Source of the DNA: Cryptomeria japonica
Taxonomy: Eukaryota > Streptophyta > Pinopsida > Cupressales > Cupressaceae
Length of the DNA stretch: 64,000 nt
Direction of reading: 5' to 3'
Assembly: GCF_030272615.1 (NCBI RefSeq)
Contig: NC_081406.1
Coordinates: 188,156,391 to 188,220,390, forward strand
This document shows positions 22,749 to 35,244 of this stretch, piece by piece. How positions within the stretch are numbered: position 1 is the stretch's first letter; each line of letters opens with the position of its first letter. The notes beneath the pieces are model-generated. The model had not been told where the DNA came from. It did not search any database and saw only the letters and a list, made by a program, of their open reading frames with translations. A program made the position numbers and the translations under genes.

Positions 22749-24392
22749 GTTAGGAAATAGGAAATCATCACAAGCGTTATAAACATACTAATCATTAGCT
22801 CAATCATGAAAGCACTCATTGCAATGATTTATCCTAAACAACACTCAATAGAGACATGAAATACAAACATTCAAAACTAGAAATTAAGCAAACCAAAGAT
22901 GTGATTTGAATGCTCCTTCATGCGGCTCCATTGTTCTTCTTTCCTCTTCAAATGGTTTGGTTGTGGATCTCACCTACAAGTGCACATACACAATTGAAAG
23001 CAAGTAGACAAGATTATTGATCAAGAGTACTAGAAATGTGATTGACTAGAAATTCGATAGTCTGATTACCAATTAGCTTTGATTGATGAAGATCATCCAA
23101 TTTATAGAAGAATTGGAGAGATGACAAGATTAGCATGATTCAATTCAAATGGAAATTGCAAATCAATTATGTCAATTATGACAAATTATGACAATTTATG
23201 CACTTTCTATGCAAAATTTGTTGATTGATAATTTATGACAAATTATGACAAACTTCTATGTCAAAAATTGATTGATTGTCAATTATGACAAATTATGACA
23301 AATTTCTATGTCAAAAATTGATTGATTGTCAATTATGACAAATTATGACAAATTTCTATGTCATTTCCATGAATTTAGGAGAGAAATAGGAGGAAAATTG
23401 AAATTAGGAATTAGAAAATTAAGAAATTAGAGAATTAAGAATTTAGGAATTAAGAAATTGATGGAAATTAGAAATTAGGTAAATTAATTAATAATTTGTC
23501 ATTTATTAATTAATTCACAAAGAGGAATAATTAGCCAATTAAATGAACATTTAATTGTAATGAGAAGACTTAGGATAAATAAACAATTTATTAATCCTAA
23601 AGGAAGAAATGACACACAAGGTTAAATGATTAAATCATAAAACTGTAAAAGATGAATTAGCAATGCGAGAATGACAATTAGGCCTTGATTGAAGATAATT
23701 GATATCGATCATGATTTTGAATCGATAAATGACCAATGTGATAAATGATTTAATTGATAAATGCGCCAATTGATGAGGAACAATGACAAATTGATCCAAA
23801 TTGACATAATTGAGACAAACAACGATCGATGACAAATCGATCGCAAAATGACAAGATCGAACAAGAGGACAAGAATCGATGACAAAATAGATTGCAAAAC
23901 GACAATATTGAAAATGACCACAATTGATGACAAATCGATCGCAAAATGACAAAATCGAACATGACAACGACCGATGACAAATCGATCGTTAAAACGACAA
24001 GATTGAAAATGATAAGGATTGATGATAAATCGATCGCCAGATGACAAGATTGATAAGAGAACAATGATCGATGACAAATCGATCGCAAGATTGACAGGAG
24101 GACAAAACCCTAATTAGGATTGACGATGTCCAAAATGATGACAAATAAGCATGCACATTGATGCAATAAGATAGAATCGATTAAAATCATGACTCGAGAT
24201 TGTTGTTGACAAGACCAAATTTGAAAGCGAGATAAATGAAGAATGTAGAAGAATGACTCGATGTTTGCAAATGATAGAAACCAAGTACGAATCATAGGAG
24301 AAATGTTAATGTGATGCAAAAACCTAAAATGAGGCAATGCGCAAATGTTAAAGTATGATTCCGCAAGCGTTGACCATTTTTAGGTGTCTACA
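22749..24392 (-). repeat. Inverted LTR copy C, reaches the true LTR start
   Basis: Reverse complement of an almost whole LTR. Lacks the last ~6 bases at its inner side (GTTAGGAAATAGG) and is complete at its outer side (GGTGTCTACA), which abuts the GATAG duplication. It is about 1.64 kb against 1.27 kb for the intact LTR, because of internal tandem expansion (23827-24107). Confidence 0.85.
23827..24107. repeat. ~49-bp tandem array with CGATCG/ATCGAT cores
   Basis: About six units of CGATGACAAATCGATCGCAA + AATGACAAGATCGAA-type sequence. The other LTRs carry roughly one copy of the motif (near 7120 and 20263). Overlapping frames at 23635-24088 are translations of this array. Confidence 0.85.
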
Positions 24393-24397
24393 GATAG
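24393..24397. repeat. Target-site duplication GATAG, right copy
   Basis: Matches 6853-6857. Sequence after it (TGTATGTTCACATCATATG) resumes the copia protease. Confidence 0.9.
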
Positions 24398-27300
24398 TGT
24401 ATGTTCACATCATATGATTGGAGATAAAAGGAAGTTTCTATCTTTGCAAGAATTTGACGGTGGTTTGGTTAGATTTGGAGATGAAAAAGCATGCATGATC
24501 AAAGGAAGAGGAACCGTATCATTACATGGTAAGCACAACACTGATAATGTTTATTATGTTGAAGGTTTAAGGCATAATATTTTGAGTGTAGGACAATTGG
24601 TGGATAAGGGATTTCAATTACAATTGAAGGATGGAAAATGCAAAATCATTAATAGATCTGGATTGGAGATTGCAACCGGTACTAAAAAAAAAGGTAATAT
24701 ATTTCATTTGAACTTAAGTGAGAAGACATGTTTGATTGCACAAATTGATGAGAGTTGGCTTTGGCATAAAAGTCTACGTCATGTGAATTTTGATGGCATG
24801 GTTAAGATCAATTCAACTAAAGAAATTAGAGATATACCTAAGATTGTGAAGCCCTATAATTCAGCATGTAAAGAATGTCAAATGGGAAAACAGGTCAGAA
24901 CCTCTTCTAAGAGTACACAAGACAAATCTAATGATGTTATTGATCTTATTCATACTGATTTGTGTGGCCCTGGTAGAATTAAAAGTTTTCAAGGTGATAG
25001 ATATTTTATGCTAATCATTGATGATTATTCTAGAATGATGTGGGTTACTTTTCTAAGGGAGAAATCTGAGGCTTTTGAAAAGTTTAAAATCTTTAAAGCC
25101 AAGGTTGAAACTGAGATAGGATTGAAGATTAAGTGCTTAAGGTCAGATCATGGTGGAGAATTCACATCTAGTGAGTTTAGTAACATTTGTGAGAAGCATG
25201 TCATAAGGAGACAATTTTTTGCTCTCGGACACCTCAGTAGAATGGAGTTGTAGAGAGAAAGAACAAAACTATCTTGGATGCTGCTAGAGCCATGATGATG
25301 GAAGATAACCTACCTCATATCTACTGGAGAGAAGCAGTGAGCACAACAATTTATACATTCGATAGAGTTCATATCAAAGGGGAAATTGGTAAGACACCTT
25401 ATAAATTATGGTTTGGCAATACACCTACAATTAAGTATTTCAGAATCTTTGGTAGTAAATGTTATATCAAGATAGATGATTTCATTGGAAAGTTTGATAC
25501 TAGATGTGATGACGGAATATTTCTTGGTTATTCTAATGAAAGCAAAGAATATAGATGTTATAACAAGAGACTGCAGAGAATTGTGGAGAGCACTAATGTC
25601 AAGGTGGGTGAGCAAAATAGAAGTCAAATCAGAATTTATGAGCAAGAACCGACTGTGGAAATGATCATAAATGAACCAGTAACACCTTTACCCAAACAAA
25701 ATGTTGAACCAGTTACTCCGTCAGTATTAGAAAATTAAACAGTAACTGATGAACAAGAAAGAGGAATAGAAAATCAGAAGACTCCTAGGTAAGTAAGGTT
25801 GAATCATTCAGAAGATTAGATCATTGGGGATAAGAACAATGAAGTGATGACAAGAGGAAGATTGACAGCTAATGAGGTATGTTTAATTTCTCAAGTTGAA
25901 CCAGTATTAGTAATTGAAGCATGTAAAGATGAATATTGGATGAAAGCTATGGAAGAAGAATTAGATTAGATAGAAAAGAATAACACATGGATTTTAGTTC
26001 CCCGGCCTAAAAATAAGAATGTTATTGGCACTAAATGGGTATTTAGGAATAAATTAAATGAAGATGGACAATTTGTAAGGAATAAAGCTAGATTGGTTTA
26101 TAAAGGATATTCTCAGAAGGAAGGAATTGATTATGGTGAAACTTTTGCACCTATAGCTAGGATTGAAGTTGTAAGATTATTTCTTGCCTATGCTGCACAT
26201 AAAAACTACAAGGTTTATCAGATGGATGTTAAGTGTGCTTTTCTGAATGAGGATCTTGATGAGGAAGTTTATATTGAGCAACCTGATGCTTTTTCACTTT
26301 TAGATGATAAAAATATGGTTTGCAAGTTAAAGAAAGTCTTATATGGATTGAAACAGGCACCTAAAGCTTGGTATGCAAGGTTGGACAAATATATTTTAAA
26401 GCTTGGTTTCACTAAAGGTAATGCTGACACTAATCTATATTATAAAGTCACCGATGATGATATACTGATTATTGAGGTCTTTGTTGATGATATTATTTTT
26501 GGAGGTGAACATAAGTTGTGCATGAAATTTTCTAACAATATAGAGAAAGAATTTGAGATGTCTATGATTGGGGAAATGAAATTTTTCTTAGGTTTGCAGA
26601 TTGCTTAGATTGATAAAGGTATTTTCATCTGCCAAACTAAGTATGCTAGGGAGATGTTCAAGAAATTTGGTATGGATAATTCTAAACCAGTTAGTACTCG
26701 TATGGTTACAAGTGAGAAATTGACAAGGAAAGATGAATCTGCACTAGTAAATCCTACAAGATACAAGTCTATGATTGGAGGTATGCTATATTTGACTCAG
26801 ATTAGACTAGAATAATGGATCCTGTTTGCATTACATCAAGATATCAAAGTGATCCTAGAGAAAATCATGAGAGTATGGTGAAAAGGATTTTTAGATACTT
26901 ACAAGGAACATCTGAATATGATTTTTGGTACCCTAAAGATGATGACTTTACTTTATGTGCATATACATATGCAAATTAGGCAGGTGATGTTGATGACTGG
27001 AAAAGTACTTCCAGTGGAGGTTTCTTTCTTGGAAAGAAACTTATTTCATGGATCAACAAGAAACAAACATGTACTTCTCAATCTACTGCTGAAGCTGAGT
27101 ATGTTGCTACTGCTACTAACTGTACACAAGTTCTATGGATGAAGAAAATGTTGAAGGACATAAAAGTGCATTGCAATGGACCGTTAGTTATTCACTGTGA
27201 CAACTCTGTTGTTATAGACATATCAAAGAATTAGGTATTTCACTCTAAGACAAAGCACATATCTATCAAGTATAACTTTTTGAAGGAGAAGGTGGAAGAA

Positions 27301-27432
27301 AATGAAGTAAGATTGGTTTATGTGAACATTAAAGAGCAGATTGTAGACATCTTCACTAAACCTTTGCCTAAAGAATCATTTGAGTGCCTTAGAGATAGAT
27401 TAGGGGTTTCCACCCCTCCGATAGAAAACTGA
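24398..27432 (+). pseudogene. Copia pol (protease end, integrase, RT, RNase H), second half of split element
   Basis: Continues the element of 5806-6857. Protease motif DSVCSHHMIGD (canonical DSGC, so Gly is Val). GAG-pre-integrase HNILSVGQLV and WLWHKSLRHVNF, then finger CKECQMGKQ. Integrase core: IHTDLCGP, LRSDHGGEFTS and the NGVVERKN block. The frame shifts near 25215 and a TAG replaces Gln just before NGVVERKN. RT begins [22 protein letters not shown], then [15 protein letters not shown] and [12 protein letters not shown]; the catalytic motif reads VFVDDIIFG. Stops at 26606 and 26814 and shifts near 26810-26950 damage the RNase H. The conserved tail (SKTKHISIKYNFLKEKV, LPKESFECLRDRLGV) is partly readable at 27240-27420. 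Original role: cDNA synthesis and integration. Confidence 0.87.
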
Positions 27433-27784
27433 TTGATGCTATTTGGCATTAGTCTGGTATGCATTATTAGAGATATTATTCATTCCAGATTGATGTGGTG
27501 ATGCTACTACTCAGGGGGAGTAGTTAGTTTTATGATTTAGTGGTTTATGATTTAACTTTGATATTTATGTCATATTTCTGGCATTGATGTCAAAGGGGGA
27601 GATATATTCATGTGAAAAAATTAAGGAGATATATACATTAGGGGGAGAAATTTGCAGAACTTAATTGAGATATCATCTATAGGGAGAGTATGGTTTAGAA
27701 CTTTATTGCTATATTCTTGTCTGGGAGATTTGTTTCACATTTCTTGGCACTTGGATGTTTTTCACATCTAGTGTTGCCATCAAT
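27433..27784 (+). other. Copia 3' untranslated region with GGGGGA blocks
   Basis: Several CAGGGGGAGTAG, AAAGGGGGAGATAT and AGGGGGAGAAAT stretches precede the real polypurine tract. No gene. Confidence 0.6.
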
Positions 27785-27799
27785 GCCAAAGGGGTAGAT
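27785..27799 (+). promoter_or_regulatory. Polypurine tract (copia)
   Basis: GCCAAAGGGGTAGAT directly before the TGTTGG LTR start. Same form as the inverted tract at 58826-58840. Confidence 0.8.
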
Positions 27800-29036
27800 T
27801 GTTGGCCATTTGGAGGAATTGATTTTGTGTTGCATTGATGTTTTGTCATTGATGTCAACACTAGCTATTTTGGCTAGTTACCCGTATCCTTTTGGTCCTG
27901 GTAGGTTGATTGGTTTCTGGTTGGATTAGATCATGATGATTTGGTATACTCCAGTATGCTTTGGCTTATGGAATTGGATTGGATCTTCTATTCATGCTAC
28001 TTAAATACATGTTTAGTCAGTTGGTTTTAATTTGGTGATTAGATGCTATCTTATATGTTGGTAAGCTTGGTTTGTTGATCCGGTGAGGGTTTCACCAACA
28101 GAGCTTTGTTGGAGATCTTTTGATGTTATGCATAAGTGGTGTTGGTGCAAATTCTAGTAGAGATTTAGGATGGTGATGGTGATTGTGTTCAAGACTTGGC
28201 TGATTGGGATCATCGCTGTAGCATGTGTGGACCTAAATTGGGTCTGGTACTATCTAGGTTATGGTCTGACTTAATGTAATTTGTTGTTTGTTCTTCTCGA
28301 TGCATTTTCAAGATGTCTTATGGGTTGGATATTATTTGTTTGGTCTCAAGCTGACATGTTTTATAATTATGTAATTGCTTTATTGTTTGCTGGCCGACCT
28401 TATTGTTTGTGGTCGAGGGTTTGTATATATATGTGTATGATCTTATTGTAGATCATGTAAGGGATAATGGAAAGGATGTATGCGAGCGAATAAGGTAATA
28501 ATAATTCATGTAGAGGATTTGGTCGATGGTGATCGAGTTGGGTTTGTGTAAGAGGATTAAGTCCTCCGGTATTGAGCTTAACTGAAACTGTACTCAAGCA
28601 TAGGAGATGCTATCATTGCAGTTCATTCTTTCTTTTGGATTGTAGTCTGGATTTTTATGTAGTCAACGAGACTCCTTTTGTAATGAGCAGTGTGCTCTAG
28701 GCTGTTGGCCTTCTTGCAAGTGTAGGCCCCTCAATTTTTAATCACATACTTACTGCCGAAGTATTATCTGACTGTGGGTAGGCTTCCCACCATGATTTTT
28801 CCCTTTACCGGGTTTTCCATGTACAAATATTGATGTTATATGGATGGTATCTATTCTCTAATTGTTGCTTGTGCTTTATTGGTATATCTACTATTTTGAT
28901 AATTGGTTTATGTATTCCGGTATTGATCTTATGTGTTCCGGTAATAAAGTTTTAATTGCTTAATGTTTTGGTAATCTAGTGACAACTGATTCACCCCCCC
29001 TCTCAGTTGTCTTTCAGTTATTTGAACTGTCTAACA
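27800..29036 (+). repeat. 3' LTR of the split SIRE-like copia element
   Basis: TGTTGGCC...CTAACA, 1237 bp. Contains the conserved block GAGCAGTGTGCTCTAGGCTG, the TTTTTCCCTTTACCGGGTTTTCC block and the terminal ATTCACCCCCCCTCTCAG, shared with the LTRs at 4943, 42009, 44612 and 57664. The matching 5' LTR is missing. Confidence 0.85.
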
Positions 29037-29902
29037 GTATCGACAACCTTATTCCAGAGATTTAGCCTTCGATGATGATTTGTGTTCGAGTTAGAAGCTC
29101 TAGTGTATTGATTCTTAGTTTATCAGTGTAGGGCGACCGATTTGTGTGGATAATCCTTATGCAGACCATGTGGATTGATTTTGGTGATTATTATTGTAAT
29201 AAAAGTGTTTAGTCTGATGGCTATGGCAATTTGTGGACAATTGTTTAGTCCGCATTGGTATTTTTTTTTCAGATTTATCCGACAATATGTACACGATTCA
29301 TAATATGCTAAGTGCTCTTGAAGCTGACATGTGGTTGATGTAATATATTCTTGCAAATATATATAAGTGATGTATTTGATCATTTTAGAGCATGTGGTGA
29401 ATGCGATAGGTGTTGGTGATCGATTGAGTGCAGTTGCATGTGCACATATTAGATATTTATGCTTCAAATCAGAGCAAAATAGTGGAATAGAGCAGTATGT
29501 GAAAAGTTTGTTTAATGTGCTTAACCAGAACTATAATCAGGCATTTGTAGATGTTATTTTTTAGTTCATGTACTTCAATAATCTTATGTAACTCATATGT
29601 AGGTAGTGAGCCTCTCCTTTTGAGCAATGAGTTCTAGGAAGTGTGCCTGAATGCATGTGCATTCCATTGTAAAACTTATATTTGAGTATACTCATGTTGT
29701 GGGTCTCATCCCCACCATGGTTTTTCTCTTGATTGGATATTCCACATATAAAATATTTGTGTTATGGTGTTGTGGTTATTTGACTATATTCTTTCATCTT
29801 TATTTTGGTTCAATATATTAAGTGGTTGAATGAACAGATTAATAAAGTTAAAGTTTGCATAACATTGATTCACCCCCCTCTCAGTGTTCCTTGATTCCAA
29901 CA
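29037..29902 (+). repeat. Copia LTR fragment, 5' part missing
   Basis: Ends GATTCACCCCCCTCTCAGTG...TTCCAACA, with a TTTTTCTCTTGATTGGATATTCC block, so it is another copia LTR. It starts abruptly at the end of the previous LTR, consistent with the split copia element having inserted into it. Confidence 0.7.
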
Positions 29903-31622
29903 ATAAATGGATTGAAGAATGGAGAAAAAGAGAGTTCAGAGAGTCTAGATAATGTGAAAGATGAGAATATAGATGAATATAAACAGGTTGATCCCATTAC
30001 TTTGATCCCATTACTCCTACCTTGAGGAGGTCCATAAGGTAATGAAATCCAGTTGATAGTGTACCCACTAGATTCTCATTGCATATTTTATTTTTTAAGT
30101 ACTGGCAATGAATCTAGATCCTTTACAGAGGCTCATTCTTCGGAGGAAAGTGAGTCCTAGATACAGGCCATGAAGAGGAGATGGTAGCCTTAGTTGTGAC
30201 ACTCAAGCTCTTGTAATATTTCGAAAAGGAAGGAAGCCCATTGGATACAAGTGGATATTTAAAAAGAAGTTTGGGGAAAATAGATAGTTAGAGTTGTACA
30301 AAAACAAATTGGTGGCCAAGCGATACTTCTAGAGATAGGGAGTTGATTTTGGTGAAATTTTCTCTCTTGTTGCTAAATTCACTTCTATTAGATTTGTATT
30401 ATCTAATGCTACTGCTTGTGATTTTGAAATAGAACAATTGGATGTTAAAACTACTTTCTTGCATGGAGATCTTGAGGAGGAGATTTATATGTGATATCTT
30501 GACAATTTTGTTATGAAAGAGAAATAACTATTGGTTTACTAGTTAAATAGATCTTTGTATGGTTTGAAACAACTACCTAAGATATGATACTAGAAGTTTG
30601 ATACTTTTGTATTGAAGTTGGGTTATAAGAGGAGTGAGTAAGATCATTGTGTTTATATTAAGGTTATTTATGATCAAATACTAATCATTGTCTTCTATGT
30701 TGATGACATGTTATTTATGGGTAACAACAAGTTGATGATTAGAGAACTCAAGGCTCAAATATTTGGTACATTTGGTATGAAAGAGTTGGGGGCTGCAAAA
30801 TATATTCTTGGGATGGAGATTAGCATAGATTGGGCTCACAAGAAGCTTTGGTTGAGCCAAAGTAAGTATGTTGATACTATTTTGCAAAGGTTTAATATAG
30901 TCTTCATTTTCCAATTGGTACTAAGTTAAGTTTAGACACGTGTTTGAGTTTTGATGATGATTATGAGGATATGTCTTAGGTTCCTTATGCTAGTGTCATT
31001 AGGAATTTGATGTATGCAATGGTTTTCACTAGACTAGAGGTATAGCCCAAGCAATGGGAGTTTTGAGCAAGTTTATTTCTAATCCTACTAAAGAGAATTA
31101 GACTTTTATTAAGCAGGTGTTTAGATATTTGTGAGTTACTTCTGATTATTGTTTGGTTCATCATGGTATTGATGATGTGCCTAAGTCATTGTACATATAG
31201 GGCTTTGTTGATGTAGATTGGGAAAGAGACTTGATCAATCAAAGGTCCACTAGTGGCTATGTCATTACTTTGTTTGGAAGAGCAGTGAGTTGGATAAGAG
31301 GCATCCCATAGTTTCTTTGTCCACCATCGAAGAAAAGTATATGGTTGTTACTCATGCCTCTAAGGAGGTGGTATGGTTACAAAGACTTGGTATTGGCATT
31401 GGTTTTGATTGTATGAGTGTGAGGATTGGATGTGACAGTTAGAGTGCTATATGTTTGGCCAAGAATCCTATGTATCATGCTCATACTAAGCATGTTGATG
31501 TTTAGTATCAATTTGTGTGAGAAATGGTTGATAATGTTAAGGTCTTGATAGTAAAATTTGACACTCTGGATAATGTTGCAGATTCTCCTACTAAGACAGT
31601 GACCACAAAAAAGTTATCTTGA
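29903..31622 (+). pseudogene. Heavily decayed copia pol
   Basis: No primer-binding site follows the LTR; the sequence jumps into pol. Recognisable fragments: RT entry GYKWIFKKKFGE-like text near 30245, EQLDVKTTFLHGDLEEEIYM (30437-30490), SLYGLKQLPK, a catalytic FYVDDMLFMG (30695-30720), and MKELGAAKYILGMEI. RNase H pieces run to about 31620 (TKHVDV, VADSPTKTVT). At least fifteen stops and several shifts. Older than the element to its left. Confidence 0.8.
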
Positions 31623-33404
31623 TGTAGGAAGGCCATGTGCCTTGATCACTGTACTTGATTTTATTTTGTGTATCTCTTGGATCTAGTTGCAATGTATAAT
31701 GTCAAGTGGAATAATTTTAGGATAAGGTGAGATTAACCTTGCAATCCTAAGCCATTCATATATGTCCATGTTCTTTGGAAAGTGTTCCCTAAGAGATATA
31801 AGGAAAATATTAAAAAAATAGACTTTATGGTTATTTGTAATTGCATTTACAAGAGGTGAACATGAAGAGGTGATAAATAAAAATAAAAATGGATAAAATA
31901 CACTCTTTACCACTTCCATAATGACATATGATATGTCACACATAAGGAGATCAAGTTTAGGAGGAAAAAAGATGTCCATTTGGGGTTCTGAACAAACATT
32001 GCAAACTTTAGAGCACTCAAAATGTGTAAAGACTAAGTGGCTTTAGGTTTTCTGCCCATGAGAAGTCACTTGAAGAGTTGTTTATTATTTTATTATGTTT
32101 ATTAGCTATTCATTCTAAAAGGTGTGGGTTTTTGCAAGTCCTTGTTTTGGGAAAACATCAATGGTTTTTCCTCTCCCATTTGGCTATAAATTGTTTAGAG
32201 CCAAGGTTATTTAGTAGTTGGTAATTGTTTCCAAGTAGCTCCGCAATCATTTGGAGAAGTGTATTATTGTGGTATTCTCTCTTTTGAAGAATAATAATAT
32301 ACTTGCCCTTGCTTTATGATGGAGTTTTTTCTTGAAAGGATTTCTCCACATAAATTTCGTGTCTCTTTTGGTATGGTTGTTTTTTATATTCATGTTGAAT
32401 GTTGCAATCACGTGTTTATTTTAGATTTGTTAATATTTTCAGATTTGGTCATATTTTTAGATTTGGTAATATTTTCAAATTTGGTAATCTTTTCATATAA
32501 TTGTAATCACATAAGAAAGTTAATATTGCAATCTTTCTTCACCTTGTTTCTCAACACATGTCCTAATTAGCTACCTAGAAATGAAATAAATTAAATAAGT
32601 AAAAGTAATAAAAAAAATGTTCATAAGAAGACATGTTAAATAGGAAAACAAATTGTGCACAACAAGCAATGGAATGTTAAATACCCATATACATAATGTC
32701 TCCATTCATACAAAATGTTAAAGATTTACATGGAGCAATTTCCCCCATGTAAAAAATAAGACATGTTGAATTGGATATGCTTATAACAATTGTTGAAGTG
32801 GGTCATCCTATATTAAACAATGCAAGGAACCCATTCTGTTGTATGTTCGTTGAATTCATACTCCAAAGGTGGAATGGATGCATGATGATATTTTAAAAAT
32901 GTTCATATTTCACCATTCATATTATGAAATGTGAATGGATTTGATCAATAGACTTGAGAATAATTGAATAGTGTTTTATCATGAAATTATTAATAGATGA
33001 GCATAGAACATGAGGCTTTCTGTGTACCCTCATTACATCTAGAGAAGGTGAAGGAACTTAATGGGATTTATCATGCAAGAAAAATCAATATCCTTGATAG
33101 AATTATCATGATCCCAAAGGAGAAATTGGAAAACAAATGGTATGTTTGTTCAATGTATATTCTAGTGAAATGTATTTTTATATGAGTAGAAACCCATTTA
33201 AGATTTAACATAAAAATTCAAGTTACCTTTGGAAGTAATAATTGGAGGAATCTTTAGTATTATACAAGTTAATTGATCAATGATAAAAAAAAAGATGAAG
33301 GTTATAAGGTATCCCTAGATATTGTTTAGCGTGTGGATAAAGTAGTAAAAAGGAACACTAAGTACTCCGTTTAGTGTAAATGTTTTAAAAAATAGTGATC
33401 CATA
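31623..33404 (+). other. Possible copia LTR, then unassigned sequence
   Basis: After the decayed RNase H, 31980-32575 has LTR-like features: a TATA-like GGCTATAAATTG at 32183 and a TTTCTCCACATAAATTTCGTGTCTC block typical of copia LTR ends. I cannot fix its borders. From 32580 to 33404 I see AT-rich sequence with no gene or repeat I can name. Confidence 0.4.
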
Positions 33405-34026
33405 TGTTGAACACACCTGAAGATTGAGAGGGGGGTGAACCAGTCTTGAACAAAAAACTTAAATTTTTTATCAAGATTATAATTCAAAATTCTTAACCTG
33501 ATCAGTAGCAATGAAAGATGAAACAATGAATGCCAATGCACACAAGAACACTAGATTTAAATGAAAAACCCAAGAACGAAAAAACCAAGATGAGAGCTAT
33601 CTCACATTATATGAAAAAGATTACAAATTTGTGTTAAGGCTCACTCTTAAGGAAGAACATTGCTCCCTAAAAGGACTTGTTGGGGGAGTTCACTACCTTC
33701 AAGAAAGATAAAAAGGATCTACTAAAAGATTCACTATCTCAAACAAAGATACATTTAAATATGAATTACAATTAATAAACCTTCATCTCACAGATTTTGA
33801 TAGTCTCCTTCAAATGTAGGTTCTCTCGACATGTTGCTTCAAACAACCATTAATCAATTTGCCTTCAAAAATTATACCACACACACTTACCACCTCAAAT
33901 TGGCATATTTCACAATCCACATAAATCCATTTACTTGCAACTGATTTGATCTTCTATATACCATTTTCAAGACCTCAAAACACCAATTAGGTTAGCCAAA
34001 ATAGGAGACATGCAATGATGCCAACA
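33405..34026 (-). repeat. Copia LTR fragment, minus strand
   Basis: On the minus strand it starts TGTTGGCATCATTGCATG and ends GGTTCACCCCCCTCTCAATC...GTTCAACA. No target duplication (CCATA against AGTTA) and no flanking primer-binding site or polypurine tract, so it is an eroded solo or partial LTR. Confidence 0.6.
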
Positions 34027-34410
34027 AGTTAGCCACAAATACATATGTGGTGAATGCAATCCAATCCTAGAAATATAGAGGAATTAAAATAACTTATTAC
34101 ATCTTCCAATGATGGTGCACATCCCAAATACATAGTGCGAGCAAGAGTATAGGTATAGTCAACTAGATAACCACATATCACCCTAAAAACCAACTCAAGA
34201 CAATATTCGACACCAAAAAGATCAATCATTACTGTGTGGACCACATAGAGACATTTCATGAACCCTCAAAAATATCCCCATACACTTCTTTCATGTTTTC
34301 ATGCCAAAACAAGTTGGTGCAACCAAAAAGATACAAAGTCCATACCTAGATGCACATACAACAGAGTGATGAAATAGATCATTAACAACCATACTTATAG
34401 TACACATCAT
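34027..34410. other. Unassigned AT-rich spacer
   Basis: No recognisable coding or repeat signal. Short frames only. Confidence 0.4.
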
Positions 34411-34672
34411 TGAAAACCAAAATAGGAATACTGAGAGAGGGGGTGAATAACTATTTCAACTATCTTAATTAGATTTAACCAAATAAAAGTAGATCAAACA
34501 AATTACAAGATGACACAAAGATTATTTCGTGGAAAACTCTTTCAGGTAAAAAACCAAGGTACAAATATCTATTATAATAAAAAATGAGCTCCAACCCAAT
34601 GGGCACCAACCTAATTACATCAAAGAGCTACAACTCTTCAAGAGCACCGACTCCATTTGTAGAGTCACCTAT
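34411..34672 (-). repeat. Copia LTR end, minus strand, interrupted by another element
   Basis: The reversed LTR-end block GAGAGAGGGGGTGAATAAC and AAAACTCTTTCAGGTAAAAAACC match other reversed LTRs here. It stops where the next element's LTR starts (34673). Related sequence (AAGAGCTAAAACTCTTAAAG) resumes at about 39430. Confidence 0.6.
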
Positions 34673-35159
34673 TGTTATATAGAGCCTAATCAGACTCAGA
34701 GGTTAAATTTTCCTTTTTATCAACACAGTTTTCCCCCAAATTATTCAATGGGAGTTTGGGGGTAGTGCCCCTTGCGAGGTCCAGGGGCGGTGCCCTCAAA
34801 AGCTCAAATGAATTTTATTATATTATAAAGGTGCTGGGTGTTATTTTTCTATTGGCTGACATATTCTAACCCTATTTTCTAATCGACATAATTCTTGATA
34901 AGATGACTAAGGGTTAGTATTTTCTCTAAGAGTTATTGTAGCATTTTGCAGTGGTATTGATTTGTAAGAGATTTGTGGTTGTAATCTATTCGGTTTGCTG
35001 GATAATAATATTGGACTCTCTATTTGGTAGATTTAGCTTGAGTTTTGGTGAACCACATTAAAAATTGTCTCCTCACTGTTATTATTTCTATGTTTCTTAT
35101 TCCTCTATTTAATCTTTATTTTGCATTTAATTGATATTTTCTGCATGCAATTCCTAACA
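34673..35159 (+). repeat. 5' LTR of copia element 3
   Basis: TGTTATATAGAGCC...CTAACA, 487 bp. The first ~110 bases recur at 39295-39405 as the truncated 3' LTR (GAGCCTAATCAGACTCAGAG, GGGTTTGGGGGTAGTGCCCC-like). Confidence 0.8.
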
Positions 35160-35161
35160 AT

Positions 35162-35178
35162 TGGTATTAGAGTGAGTT
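35162..35178 (+). promoter_or_regulatory. Primer-binding site of copia element 3
   Basis: TGGTATTAGAGTGAGTT lies two bases after the LTR. One or two bases differ from the initiator-tRNA-Met complement TGGTATCAGAGC. Confidence 0.8.
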
Positions 35179-35244
35179 GTGTTTGATTGTCATTTGCAAA
35201 AAGGTCTCATGGTTGAGTGGGAGTCTAACGGTTAAGTGGGAGAA

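Larger units (their letters stand above)
6858..24392 (+). mobile_element. Tat-type Ty3/gypsy insertion with inverted-LTR tail
   Basis: Unit of 17,535 bp between GATAG duplications. Order: 5' LTR 6858-8125, primer-binding site, long leader, gag, pro-RT-RNaseH-RNaseH-integrase, repeat-rich 3' region, polypurine tract, 3' LTR 20001-21272, then three LTR copies in inverted orientation (21273-24392). The second RNase H after the first is diagnostic of the Tat lineage. The right terminus GGTGTCTACA is the reverse complement of the left terminus TGTAGACACC, so the insertion is bounded by two LTR starts instead of a start and an end. That is not the normal product of LTR-retrotransposon integration. 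Confidence 0.85.

Noticed and set aside
22237-24107. Regular repeats resembling a CRISPR array
   Set aside because: No unique spacers; units are adjacent minisatellite copies inside LTRs of a eukaryotic element.
33405-34026. Possible second solo LTR
   Set aside because: Flanks CCATA and AGTTA do not match, so I list it only as an eroded LTR fragment.
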